Shown here piece after piece: positions 20,370 through 32,528 of a DNA stretch of 64,000 bases (positions within the stretch are counted from its first letter, which is position 1; every line of letters begins with the position of its first letter). This DNA is from Lentinula raphanica (taxonomy: Eukaryota > Basidiomycota > Agaricomycetes > Agaricales > Omphalotaceae). The DNA is taken from NCBI GenBank assembly GCA_027919835.1, contig JANVFP010000058.1, positions 36,708 through 100,707 on the forward strand, given 5' to 3'. The notes beneath the pieces were generated by a model. It was not told where the DNA came from. It did not search any database and saw only the letters and a program-made list of their open reading frames with translations. The position numbers and the translations under genes were made by a program.

Positions 20370-22245
20370 AACGATCTTTCTGTGCTTCAATGCGTTTTCA
20401 ATAGCCAGATCAATCTGAGGTGGTGTTAATTGGTGAACGTACAGATAGCATTGATTAAAATTTGAACAAGCTAAGATGACCATCCATGTGTGGACAAGGC
20501 TTATACGATAACGCTGTCTTGAAATTTCTGGAGAAGCTTCGCGCCTCGATCCGGCTCCTGAGCCAGAAACGACACCAGCACAGATTCTGCACCACCAGCG
20601 CCACTTGTGTAGCCCTGCAATCCAACTAATTGGACCTTGACCTGATTGGGGTAATGCTTGAGCGGAGGAAACAGAGGTAGCAGAGATTGCCAAGATTGCG
20701 GAACAGAAAACGTGACAATGCGAAAGGTGAAAGGCTAGTAGAAGCACCCATAGAGGTGATGGAAGATCCTTGTTGAGCATGTTGGGAAAAAAGACCTCCC
20801 GTAAGGCTGTCGTGTCCAAATACTGTCTACGTCTCCAAAGGCATTGGGGTAGGTGTCATAGAAGTTGTGTGACCAGCGATCAATACTGGAACAGTTCGGC
20901 GAGAATTGTCTGTGCGCCGCTCTCGTAGCCATAATTATTGAACACATTCAAAAGACATTGTTGATGACCCAATCCCTGGCCACCGAGTCCGCTCATACTA
21001 TCAAGACCGGCCGCACTACAACCAAGCGCACCCTGTCCTAAGCCACTTAAGGCTTGGCCGGTCACTCCCAATCCTTGACCGCCTGGGCTTTGAGAGCTCG
21101 AGACACTTGCCAAATGCTCCATACCCATTGTTATCCAAGGAGAACTCAGCCAGGATATAAACGGCATCTCAGTGAGCGAAGGTATCCCGGCGTAAGCATA
21201 TGACAGAGAGCGTTTTCAATGCAGGACACGAGGCACATCCTAGAAACCGATAGACCCTGATTGCATCGTTTTGGGGAACCTGGAATTGAACGTGCGAGTT
21301 CGCGAGAAAGAGAAGAACAACGGAGGATGTACGTCCGGCGCATTTCAAACGTAATGAACGCGTCAACCGATTTCTGTTGTGGATTATGCAAAAGGATGGA
21401 GAAGGCGTTGGCTGGTCCAGAGGTGAAGCACGAATACTCAGTGGGAGGAGTATAAGGCATGACGTGAAAGCCTATGAGGTCGTTGAGACCTTCAGTTGAA
21501 GCTGGCGTATCTTTGGAACACGATTCCTAGATGTGGCTTCGATTCAAAGTTGATGATGTTTCAATTGCCGGTCGAGGAGCAGGAAGAGTCGACGAGTGAT
21601 TGAAGCCACTAGTGACACTAGCTGAGAGACAGCACTACCATGTGGCGGTTAGTCATTTTGCCTGAGATAGTTCGTGCATGCTGGACGTGTCAAGGGGGCC
21701 TCCGTGTTCGCGTTTAACCAGGGAAGCCTGGTCCATATGCGTGATTAGACCAAGTCGAGGGTGATGATGGGACAGAAGAGTTTCAAATTGAGTTGTTGTT
21801 GAAACTATCTGCCACCGATAGGAGAAGGAGCAGAGAGTGTATGATCTGGTATGACCCTTCAATCTTGCCCTTCTTGCGCGAAACAGAGGCACATCGTTTG
21901 GCTTTGCTTATGAGAGAATCAAATGAGCGAATAAGAGAACATTGGAAAGTTGATTAAACTCGTACCATCGCTAACTCATGCAACAGCCAGCTCTACATCT
22001 CCGTTCACTTCAGAAAGCAGGGTTTGCAAGTCTAGAAATTCTTGAATTGAGTCTTGAAACGCGCTGGTTGAAGAAAGCCACGAAACATACCATCGTATAT
22101 TATAGAACCATGAAGGGATAAATTCTCGAAGCTGCTGAGCCTTGTGGCTCGCTATCCATGTTGGTGGTACATAGAAGGTGGTAGATAGTGAGCTCAAATT
22201 AGCAATAGCGCTTGTGTTAGGTAATATTTTCACACGCGCTCCCAT
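20370..22245 (-). pseudogene. decayed Def1 copy
   Basis: Segments align in order with the intact Def1 gene at 27474-30823. The CUE-domain exons are at about 22245-21990 (KAQQLREFIPSW; LLSEVNGDVELA). QWG-adjacent and middle pieces lie near 21900-21580, Gly/Leu-rich pieces at 21120-20880, the TYPNAF exon start at 20880-20735, then C-terminal and 3' UTR-like DNA to 20370. Stops, frameshifts, internal deletions and a roughly 435-bp insertion break it. It lies upstream of array gene 2 just as intact Def1 lies upstream of array gene 4. Confidence 0.85.
21140..21578. other. foreign insertion inside the Def1 pseudogene
   Basis: The intact gene reads straight from CATACCCATTATTATCC into GAGTAGGAGGAGTCGACG. 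Here about 435 bp of unrelated sequence separates the matching parts. I saw no clear inverted ends or target duplication. Confidence 0.5.
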
Positions 22246-22467
22246 TTATGTAATTTTTGGACCTCATTCAACTTTGCACTCCCAGCCTCTCCCAGGACTC
22301 CTTCAGCCCTGCTTCAGCCTCAGTTCAACCTCTTTCGTCTAGATATTCAGTCTACCTTGATCGCTCCAATTGATCGCGTTTTACGTCGTCAATGTTCTTC
22401 TCTCAAGCTACTTGAAGGTCTCTAGTTAGCCAACAGTCGAGGTTGTGATCAATGTGCAGTCAGTCAA

Positions 22468-22778
22468 CGGTATGGGGCAAACGATATGATATCAGAAGCA
22501 AGACTGAAAACGGACATGAATAGAGGATGGTGATAAATATCTGCACTAAAAATACGAAGAGAGACAGATGAAAGACAAAAGAAACTGATCATGAGTAAGT
22601 ACTTACTACTGGGAAGTCTATGTTAGAAGTTGAAGACGAGTTGTATTAAGAAAGGGATCATGGAAGCAATAGAGTTAGACATGGCAATGGGCAGTGGAGA
22701 GACATTCATCACCTGAAAAAAAATATGGCATTGGCTAGGTTCCTCAGTCACTCGACTTTGCGGCGCTGATCTCCTCCT
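22468..22778. repeat. array spacer repeat, copy S4
   Basis: 3' flank of array gene 3 with the shared CAAACGATATGATATCAG, GAATAGAGGATGGTGATAAA and GCAATGGGCAGTGGAGAG landmarks. Confidence 0.7.
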
Positions 22779-24021
22779 TTAAGCCGGCTCAACGCTCGGC
22801 CACTCCAACTTTTCACGCTGGAAAGGTTGAGGTCCTCTCTTGTGCGGCTCCTTCCTGACCCACTTCCTTAATGCTTTGTCCCTCTGATCCTTCCTTCGAT
22901 TTTCGATCCGCGAGATATATACCGATATACGTTCTGAGCGTGTCTCCCTGTACTTTTCTAGTGTCGTTTCCGTGATATACCCATTTGCCGCAAGACCTTT
23001 CAGGATGTCTTCTGCAAACTTCCACTGTGCGAGGTCCAGTAGTTCCACTTTCGCATTTCTCTGGGGCCGCGGTCGCTCATAGTCATACCGCCAAACCTCT
23101 TCTACCCTCTTCATTTCCTGAACTACTGCGTCTCCACCTACGGTATGTTCTGCAGCGAAAGCATACAACACTCGGAGCGAGAGTTCGCGTAAACCACTCT
23201 TGATTTGACCAATCGTGTGTAGTCGTGCGAATCTGGTGCGATGGTCGACAGGACGTGAATGGAGAATGTTGGTGTCACCGACAACCACAGATACTTCCCC
23301 AGTTGGAACCTTATTACTACTGCCTTTCTGGATAACATACTCAATCAGGTAGATGTCTAGACTCGAGATGTGTAAGTGGAACCTCAATTGAAAACTTCAT
23401 CTCCTACGTACTGTGATTGGGCTGTAAAAACATTCCCTCGCGTAGATTCATCTCCCAGTTGCCCTTCAATTGTGTGTCTTGGAATAAGCTCTGTTCACAT
23501 AGCTTCCCGATACCATGGTTGAGATATTCCCAGTGATTCCTGGTACCGTCCTTGTCTGGATACTCGAACCCTTGGGCATATTGGCGTGCTTGTTGAACAT
23601 ATTCCTTTGCTTTCCCTTCTGGGAAGACAACATTGCCAAGGAACGTGTAATACTGATCAAAGATTGATCCAGTCAGTACACGTTCGCCATCCTTATATAG
23701 ATGCTCGGGCCCAGGATACACAGTGAGATGAACAGCTCCTGTGCTCACGAGTCCGAACGCATTGCCGTTAGGCTGGAACGCTTGGACCCGGACTTGTGAT
23801 AGAGTAACCGCTGTATGTACATAGCCCGTCTCATCAATGTGTCATCAAGTGTTGAACTGATATCAGAGCTACTCACCGAAAATTTCGGTTCCACTCGGAG
23901 GGCGGTTCGTGGGACTAGCGATGACAGCAATGGCGCTGATCCAGACCACGACGAGGAAGAGGACGAAGAATGGGCGTAAAAACGACAAAGACAATTGCAA
24001 GAGGCGTGCTCGAAATCGCAT
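22779..24021 (-). CDS. array gene 3: predicted secreted or type II membrane protein
   Basis: ATG at 24019-24021; introns at 23811-23876 and 23357-23411; stop at 22779-22781. The N-terminal hydrophobic stretch (LRPFFVLFLVVVWISAIAVI) is a signal peptide or anchor. The core follows the family: STGAVHLTV, FPEGKAKEYVQQARQYAQ, LDIYLIEYV, TGEVSVVVGDTNIL, RFARLHTIGQI and WKFAEDILKGL. The C-terminal tail is basic and proline-containing. All splice joins are in phase. No function is recognised. Confidence 0.8.
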
Positions 24022-24470
24022 ATTTTGGGGATGGGAGTAGGATCGTCAGAGAAGGTCAACCTAATATTGAACATGCACCGCAATCGTTAGTAAAGAAGAC
24101 ATCGTCGGCAGAAGAGATATAGTACCAATGGATTCGAACGTATTCTGGAAGAGTCCCTAAGAGTCCCGAGATGGATGTAGTCAGTTATCAAGATGCCAGG
24201 GAGAAAAAAGCGCATTATACGTGTTCTGAGGTTTTTTGAGAGATCAGAAAAATTGTGCGACGCTTGTGAACCATATGCGTTTCAAGGGTTTCGAGTTGAA
24301 GAAACCGCAATGCTTACCATTGCCTAGAATCCAGCCCATACATTCGAAGTTCGAGTACGAGCATAGCAGTCTGATAGTAGAGTCTTGAATGAGCGCTCAC
24401 TAAGCGCCCACTGCCTACTCAACTAGTACTTCAAGGCTGGACAGCGTTCTGAAGTGCTTTGAAGTTCTTC

Positions 24471-24515
24471 CTCCTCCTCCTCCTCCTCCTCCTCCTCCTC
24501 CTCCTCCTCTTCCCC
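24471..24515. repeat. CCT microsatellite
   Basis: About 14 uninterrupted CCT units in the spacer between array genes 3 and 4. Confidence 0.95.
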
Positions 24516-24689
24516 CTCCTTCTCTTGAGTCTTGCCTAAATCTGTATTGAGAGTCCTTGGATCTACACTGTGCGAGCTCTCTCATGAGTCATGCATGAGG
24601 GCCGAGGCATGCAGGATGACGATATTGTCTGGTCATGATCATCTGCTGGCGATAAGGAAACAATGAACATAAAGTTGATTCTGAATAAG

Positions 24690-25048
24690 GATTGCACCCA
24701 ATGAACGCGATATGTAGTATGTACAGTCGGTCAAAGAGGAACAGGCTGGAACAGGCAAAATTGAATATGATATCGGATGTGGCAAGACCGAAGCGAACAT
24801 GAATAGAGGATGGAGATAAATATGTACAGGAGGAGGGCGAGGGGGGCGGATAAATGTCAAAAGAAACTGGAAAATCCAATTGCAAGAAGGATGGCAAATG
24901 GTCTATGTTGGAAGGTTGAAGTGACGAGTCATACGGATAAAGCGATCATGGAAGCGATAGAGTCAGAGACTGCAATGGGCAGCGGAGACATGAATACCTG
25001 GAATATGTTCCCCAGAATCCTCCAGTCGACTGTGACTGGTCCCTTCCA
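24690..25048. repeat. array spacer repeat, copy S5
   Basis: 3' flank of array gene 4. It has the shared GAATATGATATCGGA, GAATAGAGGATGGAGATAAA, ATGTTGGAAGGTTGAAGTGA and GCAATGGGCAG landmarks. Confidence 0.7.
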
Positions 25049-26351
25049 TCAACCCTGAGTATTCTCGAAGCTCAACAAGGTCAACCTGTCACGCGTATGA
25101 GGTTCCGGTCCAATATAACCTCTCTTCTCCCATTCCGCTACCAGTTTTTTCCTCCTCTGCGCTTTGAGAGATTCGATATGCAAGATATATGCTGACATGC
25201 GTTGTGAGCGTATCTTTTGGTACTGTTCCAGCGTCGTTTTCGAGATATAGTTTTTTGCCACAAGGCCATTCAGGATGCCTTCGACAAATCTCCATTGCGC
25301 AAGATTCCACAACGTTCGCTGGGGCTGACGGTGCCCTGGTCGCTCAACATCAGACTTCCAAACATTTTCTACCTCCTGCAGTTCTTGAATTTGTGCGACG
25401 CTGGCTTTGAATTCGGAATGGTCCTCAGCGTAATCGTACAGATGCTGAATCAGCAAGGGCGGTACTCCATCCACGATTTTTCCGATGTAGCGTGTGCGTG
25501 CGATTCGACTTCGATGGTCGGCAGGACTTGAATGGAAGATGACGGTATTGCCGATGAGTACAGACACTTCCCCCCTTGGATCCTTATGACTGGCAGTCAC
25601 ATACTCGATTAGGTTGATATCTAGACTCGAGATGAGTATGTAAGTATTTGACTCAGATATCTCCTACATACCTTCCTCGGGCTTTATATGCAGCACACCA
25701 TGCGTCCCCAATTGCCACTTCTCCTTTAACTGCTCATTCTGGGGCGAGCTCTGCGAATAGAGCCCTACAACAACGTAGGTAAGATACCTCCAATAATTGA
25801 TTGAACCGTCCGTCTCTTTATACTCGAAACCTTGGGCATATTTGCGTACACGTTGAATACGATCCTTTTCTTCTCCTCGCGGGAATGAGATCTCGTCAAC
25901 AAACGTGTTAGACACGGCCACAGTCTTCGACGCAGTCACTTCAAGTTTGCCATCCTTATAGAATTGTTCAACTTCGAGACGTTTGCCATCCCTATCGAAT
26001 TGTTCAGGTCCAGGATCCACACTGACGAAAACAGCTCCGGTGCCCACGAAATCTTTGGACTCAGATTGGATGCCAACTTGTGATAGAGTGATTTCTGCAG
26101 CCCAATTCATCAGTATATCATATGTATTGGCCTAGCTATCAGAGCTACTTACTGTAGACTACGGTCTCACTCTGAGCCACCTGTGAGTTCGAGTGGTCTA
26201 ACTGGGAAACTTCGGTTCCAATCTGAGCCACCTGCGGGCGGTACATCGGACGAGCGATGACAGCAATGGTGCTGAGCCAGGCCACGACAAGGAAGAGGAT
26301 AAAAAATGGGCGCAAAGAGCGTAAAGACAAGGGGCGAGCTCGGAACCGCAT
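25049..26351 (-). CDS. array gene 4: predicted secreted or type II membrane protein
   Basis: ATG at 26349-26351; introns at 26095-26152 and 25621-25671; stop at 25049-25051. The N-terminus is MRFRARPLSLRSLRPFFILF followed by LVVAWLSTIAVIARP, a signal peptide or anchor. Then come FVGTGAVFVSVDPGPEQFDR, FPRGEEKDRIQRVRKYAQGF, GSINYWRYLTYVV, DINLIEYVT, GEVSVLIGNTVIFHS, RIARTRYIGKI, LYDYAEDHSEF and a basic tail. It is the array member next to intact Def1, so this pair is the likely source arrangement for the duplicated units. Function unknown. Confidence 0.82.
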
Positions 26352-27473
26352 ATTTTGGGATTGAAAAAGTTCAACAGACTATAAAACATGTACCACAATC
26401 ATCGTCAGCAAACAGAACATCATCAGTAATGGAGATACAATACCAAAGGACTTGATTTTCTTTTCGAGCTGGATGTAGGCAGTAGTCAAGAATCAAGATG
26501 AAAAAAAAACTGATACGCGTTTCGATTCTTCTTACTGAAAAAAAATCATGAAACGCCTACCATTGCCGAGCGCAGTGCGATCGTAGTTTCCCGTAGGCAG
26601 ACTCATGCAAGACAAGGTTGCTAATTTAGTGCGATCGGGCTCCGACTTTTCCTCCTCCTCCTGACTCCTGAGTCTTGCTTGACTCTCTATCGATAGGGCT
26701 TGTATTTGCATGTAATCCATCTCCCTCGCGCGCGCAGGGTGACAATATATTGTATTTGCGAAAGCTTGATCATGAATGTCAACGAGTTCTTACCTAGCCT
26801 GGCTAGCTGCGTCTTTAGTTCTCGAAGAGAAAACGTGCTCTAGTTCTCACCTTTAACTTGCCGGATGAGTATCTATGGAATCTGTAGACTGGGTCTCGAA
26901 AAGCTTCACCTTCGAAGGCAGGACGAAAAACAAGAAGATGTGTGGACTCTTCTTTCCCAAATGAGGTTCGCTCGAAGAACTGAGGGTCAGCTATCCACCA
27001 TGGTTCCAGCGTTCAAGTCCGATTCGTAAACATTTTAAAGCATAAATGTTTAAGCTTTGAGCCCAATGTGCCCAAGCCAAGAGCTTACCCGAATCGAAGC
27101 ACGTTGATCTTGATTCTTTACTCGACCTACTTAGTCAAAGGGAATAATGTGCGCCATCTAGAGACTGAGAAACTTCCTTGAGATGCAAAATATTCAACTC
27201 ACTGTCTTGTAGTCATGGTTTTTGCCAAAATGCATTTTCAATAGCCAAACTGATCTGAGGTGGTGTTATGTAGTAAACGTACAGATAGAGTTGATTGGAC
27301 AAGCTGAGATGAGATGGTACGAGTATGTGTGAGGCTACACGAAACAGTTGCAAGTGATGAGCAGGGGAGATATGAACAAAAAGAGATATAGAACGAAACG
27401 GAAGGAGCATGAACCATGGACAGAAGAAACATACAAGACGATGAACAATGAAGAACGACAACGAACCGTTCAA
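26352..27473. other. intergenic between array gene 4 and Def1
   Basis: No gene seen. About 27210-27330 is the Def1 3' UTR; a diverged copy of it lies at about 20385-20470. Confidence 0.5.
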
Positions 27474-30400
27474 TTACCAGTACTGCTGTTGTCTTTGCTG
27501 GTAGTAATAACCATTGTCGTTTTGGCCCTGGGGATAGAGCGGAGCACCATGAGCGTTTTGTTGAGGAACGCCAACCCCACCAACACTGCTGGCACCACCA
27601 AATCGGTTTCCACCGTAGAAACCTTGACCTTGTGGACCACTCCCTTGTCCACCTTGACCTTGGACCTGTCCTTGCGACTGCCCTTGGCCTTGAGCTTGAC
27701 TTTGCGGAACATTCCCTCGGCCAACTCCAACATCCTTAGGTGCATAAGGCTTATACGCTGTCTCGGGAGAAGCTCCGCTCCTCGATCCAGCACCTGAGCC
27801 AGAAACGACACCAGCAGAGCCTGCACCACCAGCGCCACTCATGTAACCTTGCAATCCACCTTGACCACCATACAATTGTTTGGAATAATCTTGACCTAAA
27901 CCGAGGCCATGCGAATTATGATGTTGGTGGCCTTGTTGCTGAGTGTGGTGCTGGTAATCATCGTATCCCTGCTGTTGTCCGTAAAGGCCTCCGCCGTAGC
28001 TCTGAGGCTGGACGCCGAGACCGCCATGGCCGATGACACCACCATGAACACCCATACCTGGAGAAGGTTTGCCAGCTGGGCTCGGTGCACTTCCCGGTGG
28101 ACCAGGGTATATCGTAGGATACTTGCCGACGTTCATACCAGGGTAAGGTGGCACACCAACACCCATTCCGCCAACACCATATCCGTAGTTGGACGGAGCA
28201 CCCATAGCGGTGGCACCGTAGTAAGAGCTCTGATGAGGGAAGGGTTGATAGTAATAAGGGACAGGAGCACCGGGATGATATCCAGCAGGGGCAGGACCTT
28301 GACCAGGTTGGGGTTGTGCTTGAGTGGAGGAAACAGAGGTAGCAGGAGATTGTTGCGATTGCGGAACAGACGACTGTGAGGATGCGGAAGGTGGGAGACT
28401 AGTAGAGGTGCCCGTAGAGGTAGTGGAAGGTGCTTGTTGTCCTTGTTGGGAAGGAAGACCTCCTTTGAGGTCGTCGTGTCCAAGTACACCACGTCCGAAG
28501 GCATTGGGATAAGTGTCATAAAAGTTCTATGTCAAACGTTCAACACTGCATCCATTCGAAAAAAATTGTGACTTACCCTTTGTGCGCTCTCGTACCCATA
28601 ATTATCGAACGCGTTCAAACTTTGTTGTTGCTGATGACCCAGTCCTTGACCACCGAGCCCGCTCATTCCACCGAGACCGCCCATACTACCACCAAGCGCA
28701 CCCTGACCTAAGCCACTCAAGGCTTGGCCGGTCATTCCCAAACCTTGACTGCCTAAGCTTTGAGAGCTCAAGACACTTCCAAATGCACCATACCCATTAT
28801 TATCCTGAGTAGGAGGAGTCGACGAATGATTGAAGCCACCAGAGACACTAGCTGAGACGACGCTACCATACGGCGACTGGTCGTTTTGCCTGAGGTAGTT
28901 CTGTGCCTGCTGAACGTGTTGAGGCGGACTCTGTGTTTGCGTTTGAACCTGGGAAGCCTGATCCATATGAGTGGATAGACCAAGTTGTGCGTAATGATGT
29001 GACGGCAGCGTTTGTGTTTGTGCAGCCTGTTGTTGAAGCTGCTGTGGTAGCTGCGAAAGAGATGGTGTTTGTGCGTGTGGTTGGGCGGAAGGAACAGATT
29101 GCACTGGAGAGACATTGGCGGGCGTTGTGACTGACGTAGTAGATACCGCAGGTTGGGAAACGCTGGACTGAATAGGTTGTGATTGTGACTGATACAAGCC
29201 ACTGTTCAAGGAAGATGAAGGTGGAGGAGCTATGGATATCGGTTCGGGCTCTGGAGCCTGCGCTACAGGTGCAGGAGGTGCCTCAGCAGGGATTGCAGGT
29301 GCTACGGGTGCAGGCTCAGGTTCAGATTCTGGCTCATTAGTACCACCCAGATTGAGACTTCCGAATTGCATGCCGACTTTTTCCACGCCGGCAGATTTGA
29401 GGTCACCAAAGGAACCGAATGAGGATATACCGGAGAGATTGGCGCTGATAGAGGAAGGTGTAGGAGGCATCACTACTCCGCCTTGATCGTTTGCAATCTT
29501 GGCGTAGTTGGAGTAACGTGCACTGTTGCGGTGAGAGATAGGCACTGGACGTGCAGCAACCTTTGATGGTGTAGGGGGAGCAGGGGTGGGAGGAGCAGGA
29601 GATGGCGCTGGCGCCTGTTCGACAGTCTCTGGTGGTTTTGAGGAAGTATCCTCTTTCGAAACAGAAACAATTTCAGGCGCAGGCTTTTGCTCAATTTCTA
29701 TAATTGGCTCTGGGGCAGCAGCGGCAGGAACTGAAAGTTCTTCTTCAAAGGAAGGATTCTGGACGGTGGTGGGATCTTCCCAACCAGTATTGGTAATAGA
29801 TTCAGGTTCGGGTGGTGCAGGGGCAGGGGCGGAAGTGGAGGGAATGCTATTGCTAATCGAGGGTTCATTGACAACAGCTGGGTGCATAGCAGGTGCGGAA
29901 GGAGGTGGGTGTTGTGCCACTGGAGCAGGAGGTGGTGGAGGCTTTTCTTGAGCACGAGCAATCTGGGCCCAGGAAAGCTTTGACGTGGCAGGGCTTTTTG
30001 AAATCTGTTTCGCTGAGAGTGGAGCAGGAGGTTGGTTCTGGACAGGCGCAGCGGGAGCAGAACCGTTGATATTGACGTGAGGGACGTGCTTGTCTCCCGC
30101 ACTGTCTGCAGTACCCTGAGCCCACGCAGACGAGCCACCCCAGGCAGAAGAAGTAGAGGATTCTTCCGGCTTGGCAGTATCTGTCCAGGTTGCAGGTGTT
30201 TGGGATGTCGAAGGAGGTACTTCGCTAGCGCCGTCAATTGTGTTTTTTGGCTCGTCGTGGGCCTTGTCATCAACATGTTGACCAACTGCTGGAGAAGAAG
30301 TACGAGAGACATGACCATTAGCATGTCCTCCTCGACCGCCACGGAAGTCGCCTCTGGCGCGCGTGGCGCCACCTCTAGCAGAGCCACCTCTACCACCTCT

Positions 30401-30823
30401 AGCTCCGCCTCTGCCGCCTCTGAAGTCACCTCTGGCAGAAGGAGGAGAAGAAATAGAGTCCTTGGGTGTATGGCCCGCTTTCTTGTCCTTCTTGCGCGAA
30501 ACAGAACCCCATTGTTCGGCTTTCCCTACAAAGAAATCGAATGAACGAGGAAAAAACATTGAAAAATCTTGAAAACTCGTACCATCACTAATCCGCGTAG
30601 CAGCCAGTTCTACATCTCCATTCACTTCAGCAAGTAGGGATTGCAAGTCTAGAATTTCTCGAAATGAGACGCGCTAAAAACTGGCGAAAAAAACGATGAA
30701 GGTGTTACCATCGTGTGACCATGAAGGGAAGAATTCTTGAAGCTGCTGAGCCTTGTCTTTGAGTTTTGGCTCTGACTGGCCGTTTGTTGGAGTCGAGCGG
30801 ATGGCAGACTTGTATGAAGCCAT
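27474..30823 (-). CDS. DEF1: Def1-type CUE-domain protein (RNA polymerase II degradation factor)
   Basis: ATG at 30821-30823; introns at 30658-30708, 30526-30582 and 28527-28576; stop at 27474-27476. The first two exons encode a CUE domain (KAQQLQEFFPSWSHDEILDL, then LLAEVNGDVELAATRISDG). This is followed by the KAEQWGSVSRKKDKK segment, RGG-type repeats and a very long Ala/Pro/Gln/Gly/Ser-rich tail ending in Tyr/Gln. In yeast, Def1 binds ubiquitin through its CUE domain and helps ubiquitylate stalled RNA polymerase II; a nuclear role in the DNA-damage response is inferred here. Three joined exons keep frame over more than 1000 codons, so it looks intact. A decayed copy (20370-22245) and a scrap (1015-1165) lie to the left. 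Confidence 0.85.
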
Positions 30824-31024
30824 TAAGAAGATGAGTGGAGAAAGTAAGGTGTATGTATACAAACTCAGAACAGCCTTCTGTCGTTGTGAGATGTGAAAAG
30901 TTTTCCTTTTTAGGAGCGTGTACTTCGACTCGGTATACCAAATCTACACTGAGTACAACAATTATAATTAGAACGAACAGCTATGATATTCTTGTTTCTA
31001 TACAACGACTACTCTGCCTGGCTA

Positions 31025-32528
31025 CTAGAGTTCCCATATCCACCGACGACGCTTTCCAGGAGCAACCCCACCCGCGGTTGGTGCACAGTTAATCGCGAGG
31101 TGTTGAGCTGCATTGAGGATGCCGACCATATCCAGTTGAGCTACATCTAGAGCATTAACGATCGAGGAATCCGTCCTGACAAGCCACGAGAAAGTGAGCA
31201 TCTGTACTGTCAGTGATCGCTACAAGAACACCTACGAGTTGATGGCGTTCAACGACGTCTGTGCATCAACAATACCTTGTCCAATCGTGTTGAATGCCGA
31301 GCCAGCAACGTCTGTGACCACCTGTGAGACGGCATCACCTGCGGATGTGAGCGAAGATATCGCGGATTGGGCAGCAGACTGGGTAGTGTTGTCACTAAGC
31401 AGTGATGTAAAATTAGTTCGTCAGGTTTGTGGAACCATAACATCTGCGCCTACCTGGCAGCAGTTTTAGCTAATTGCTGTATATCCTGCACGGCTTGTCC
31501 AAAGGCAGTAGTTGCAGCAGTTTTGGCAGAGTCACATTGAGAGTTGCTGGAGCTACTGTTCGAGGCACGTCGTCCAAAACCGAATATCAACTTTCCGCCG
31601 GCTTTGGTCGGAACGCTGATAAAGACAACAGATGAATAGCAGAACTATATATGAAAGATCTTCGATACCTACCTTGCTGCCCCATTAACGGTCTTAGTGG
31701 CGACAGCAGTGACGGTAACAGTCTCTGTCACAACCTTGGGTTATTCATCAGCAACTTCCGAACGATAGAGGCTAAGGCTGTAACTTACACTTGAGTTTGT
31801 ATTCGATATCGAATCAGAGCTTGAAGAATTGGAAGACGTAGAGACAGATGAAGTAGAGTTGGATGACGTGGAATTAGACGAGGAGGATAATTTCGCGCAT
31901 TCAGTAATAGCAGTGTCACCATTAGATTTGGTCGTGTTGAGTTGTGTCAAGATTGTTGCAAGTTGCGATTGAACATTACTGTCGTTACTGTCCACGAAAA
32001 AAACAGGAGACCAATGAACATCATTTCAATATAGGTTGAAGCAAGACGTACGAAGTGATCGAAGCCAATGCGTTCTTTGCTGTCAACAGTCCACTCGCAA
32101 CCGCTGGAACACCCGTATCGTCGGGGGTGACCCCGGCCAGGACACCTTTTACGATGATCGAGACTCCTTCTTGTGAGGTATGCAATCCGGAAAGCGCTTC
32201 GCTAGCGGCAGAGTTGACCGCGGAATCATTGCTAGTGTCGCATTAAGTGTACGCTTCGGAAAGGGAAGATGGAATCAATTTCACCTTGAGCTCAACAAAG
32301 CTACAATTGAGCTTGATGTAGTGTTGAGACCGGATATAACCCCCAAACGTGCAGTATTGCACGTGGAGAGAACCGATTCGCGGCGTTCCACGGGAACTGT
32401 TACAGTTTGAAAGCAAGGCTTTCTTTGAGCAATGTTGAAGAAACTTTCGATTTCATGTTAGACTTACCAGCAATCGCGTTCAACGCGCCGAAAACGAGAA
32501 CAAAAGCCGAGAAATTTGAACGAACCAT
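31025..32528 (-). CDS. secreted HsbA-like Ser/Thr-rich protein
   Basis: ATG at 32526-32528 starts a clear signal peptide (MVRSNFSAFVLVFGALNAIA). Seven introns (32397-32467, 32232-32284, 31988-32051, 31735-31788, 31616-31672, 31395-31453, 31176-31235) all splice in phase to a TAG at 31025-31027. After the signal comes an alpha-helical domain of about 130 residues with one Cys near each end (VLSTCNTARLGVISGL; GDTAITECAKL), similar in layout to hydrophobic surface binding protein A. A Ser/Thr/Asn repeat linker, TETVTVTAV and a second helical segment follow. It is probably exported to the cell wall. The HsbA link is by pattern only. Confidence 0.7.

Noticed and set aside
27348..30544. Plus-strand ORFs opposite Def1
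   Set aside because: They are antisense shadows of the biased Gly/Gln/Pro-rich Def1 tail.
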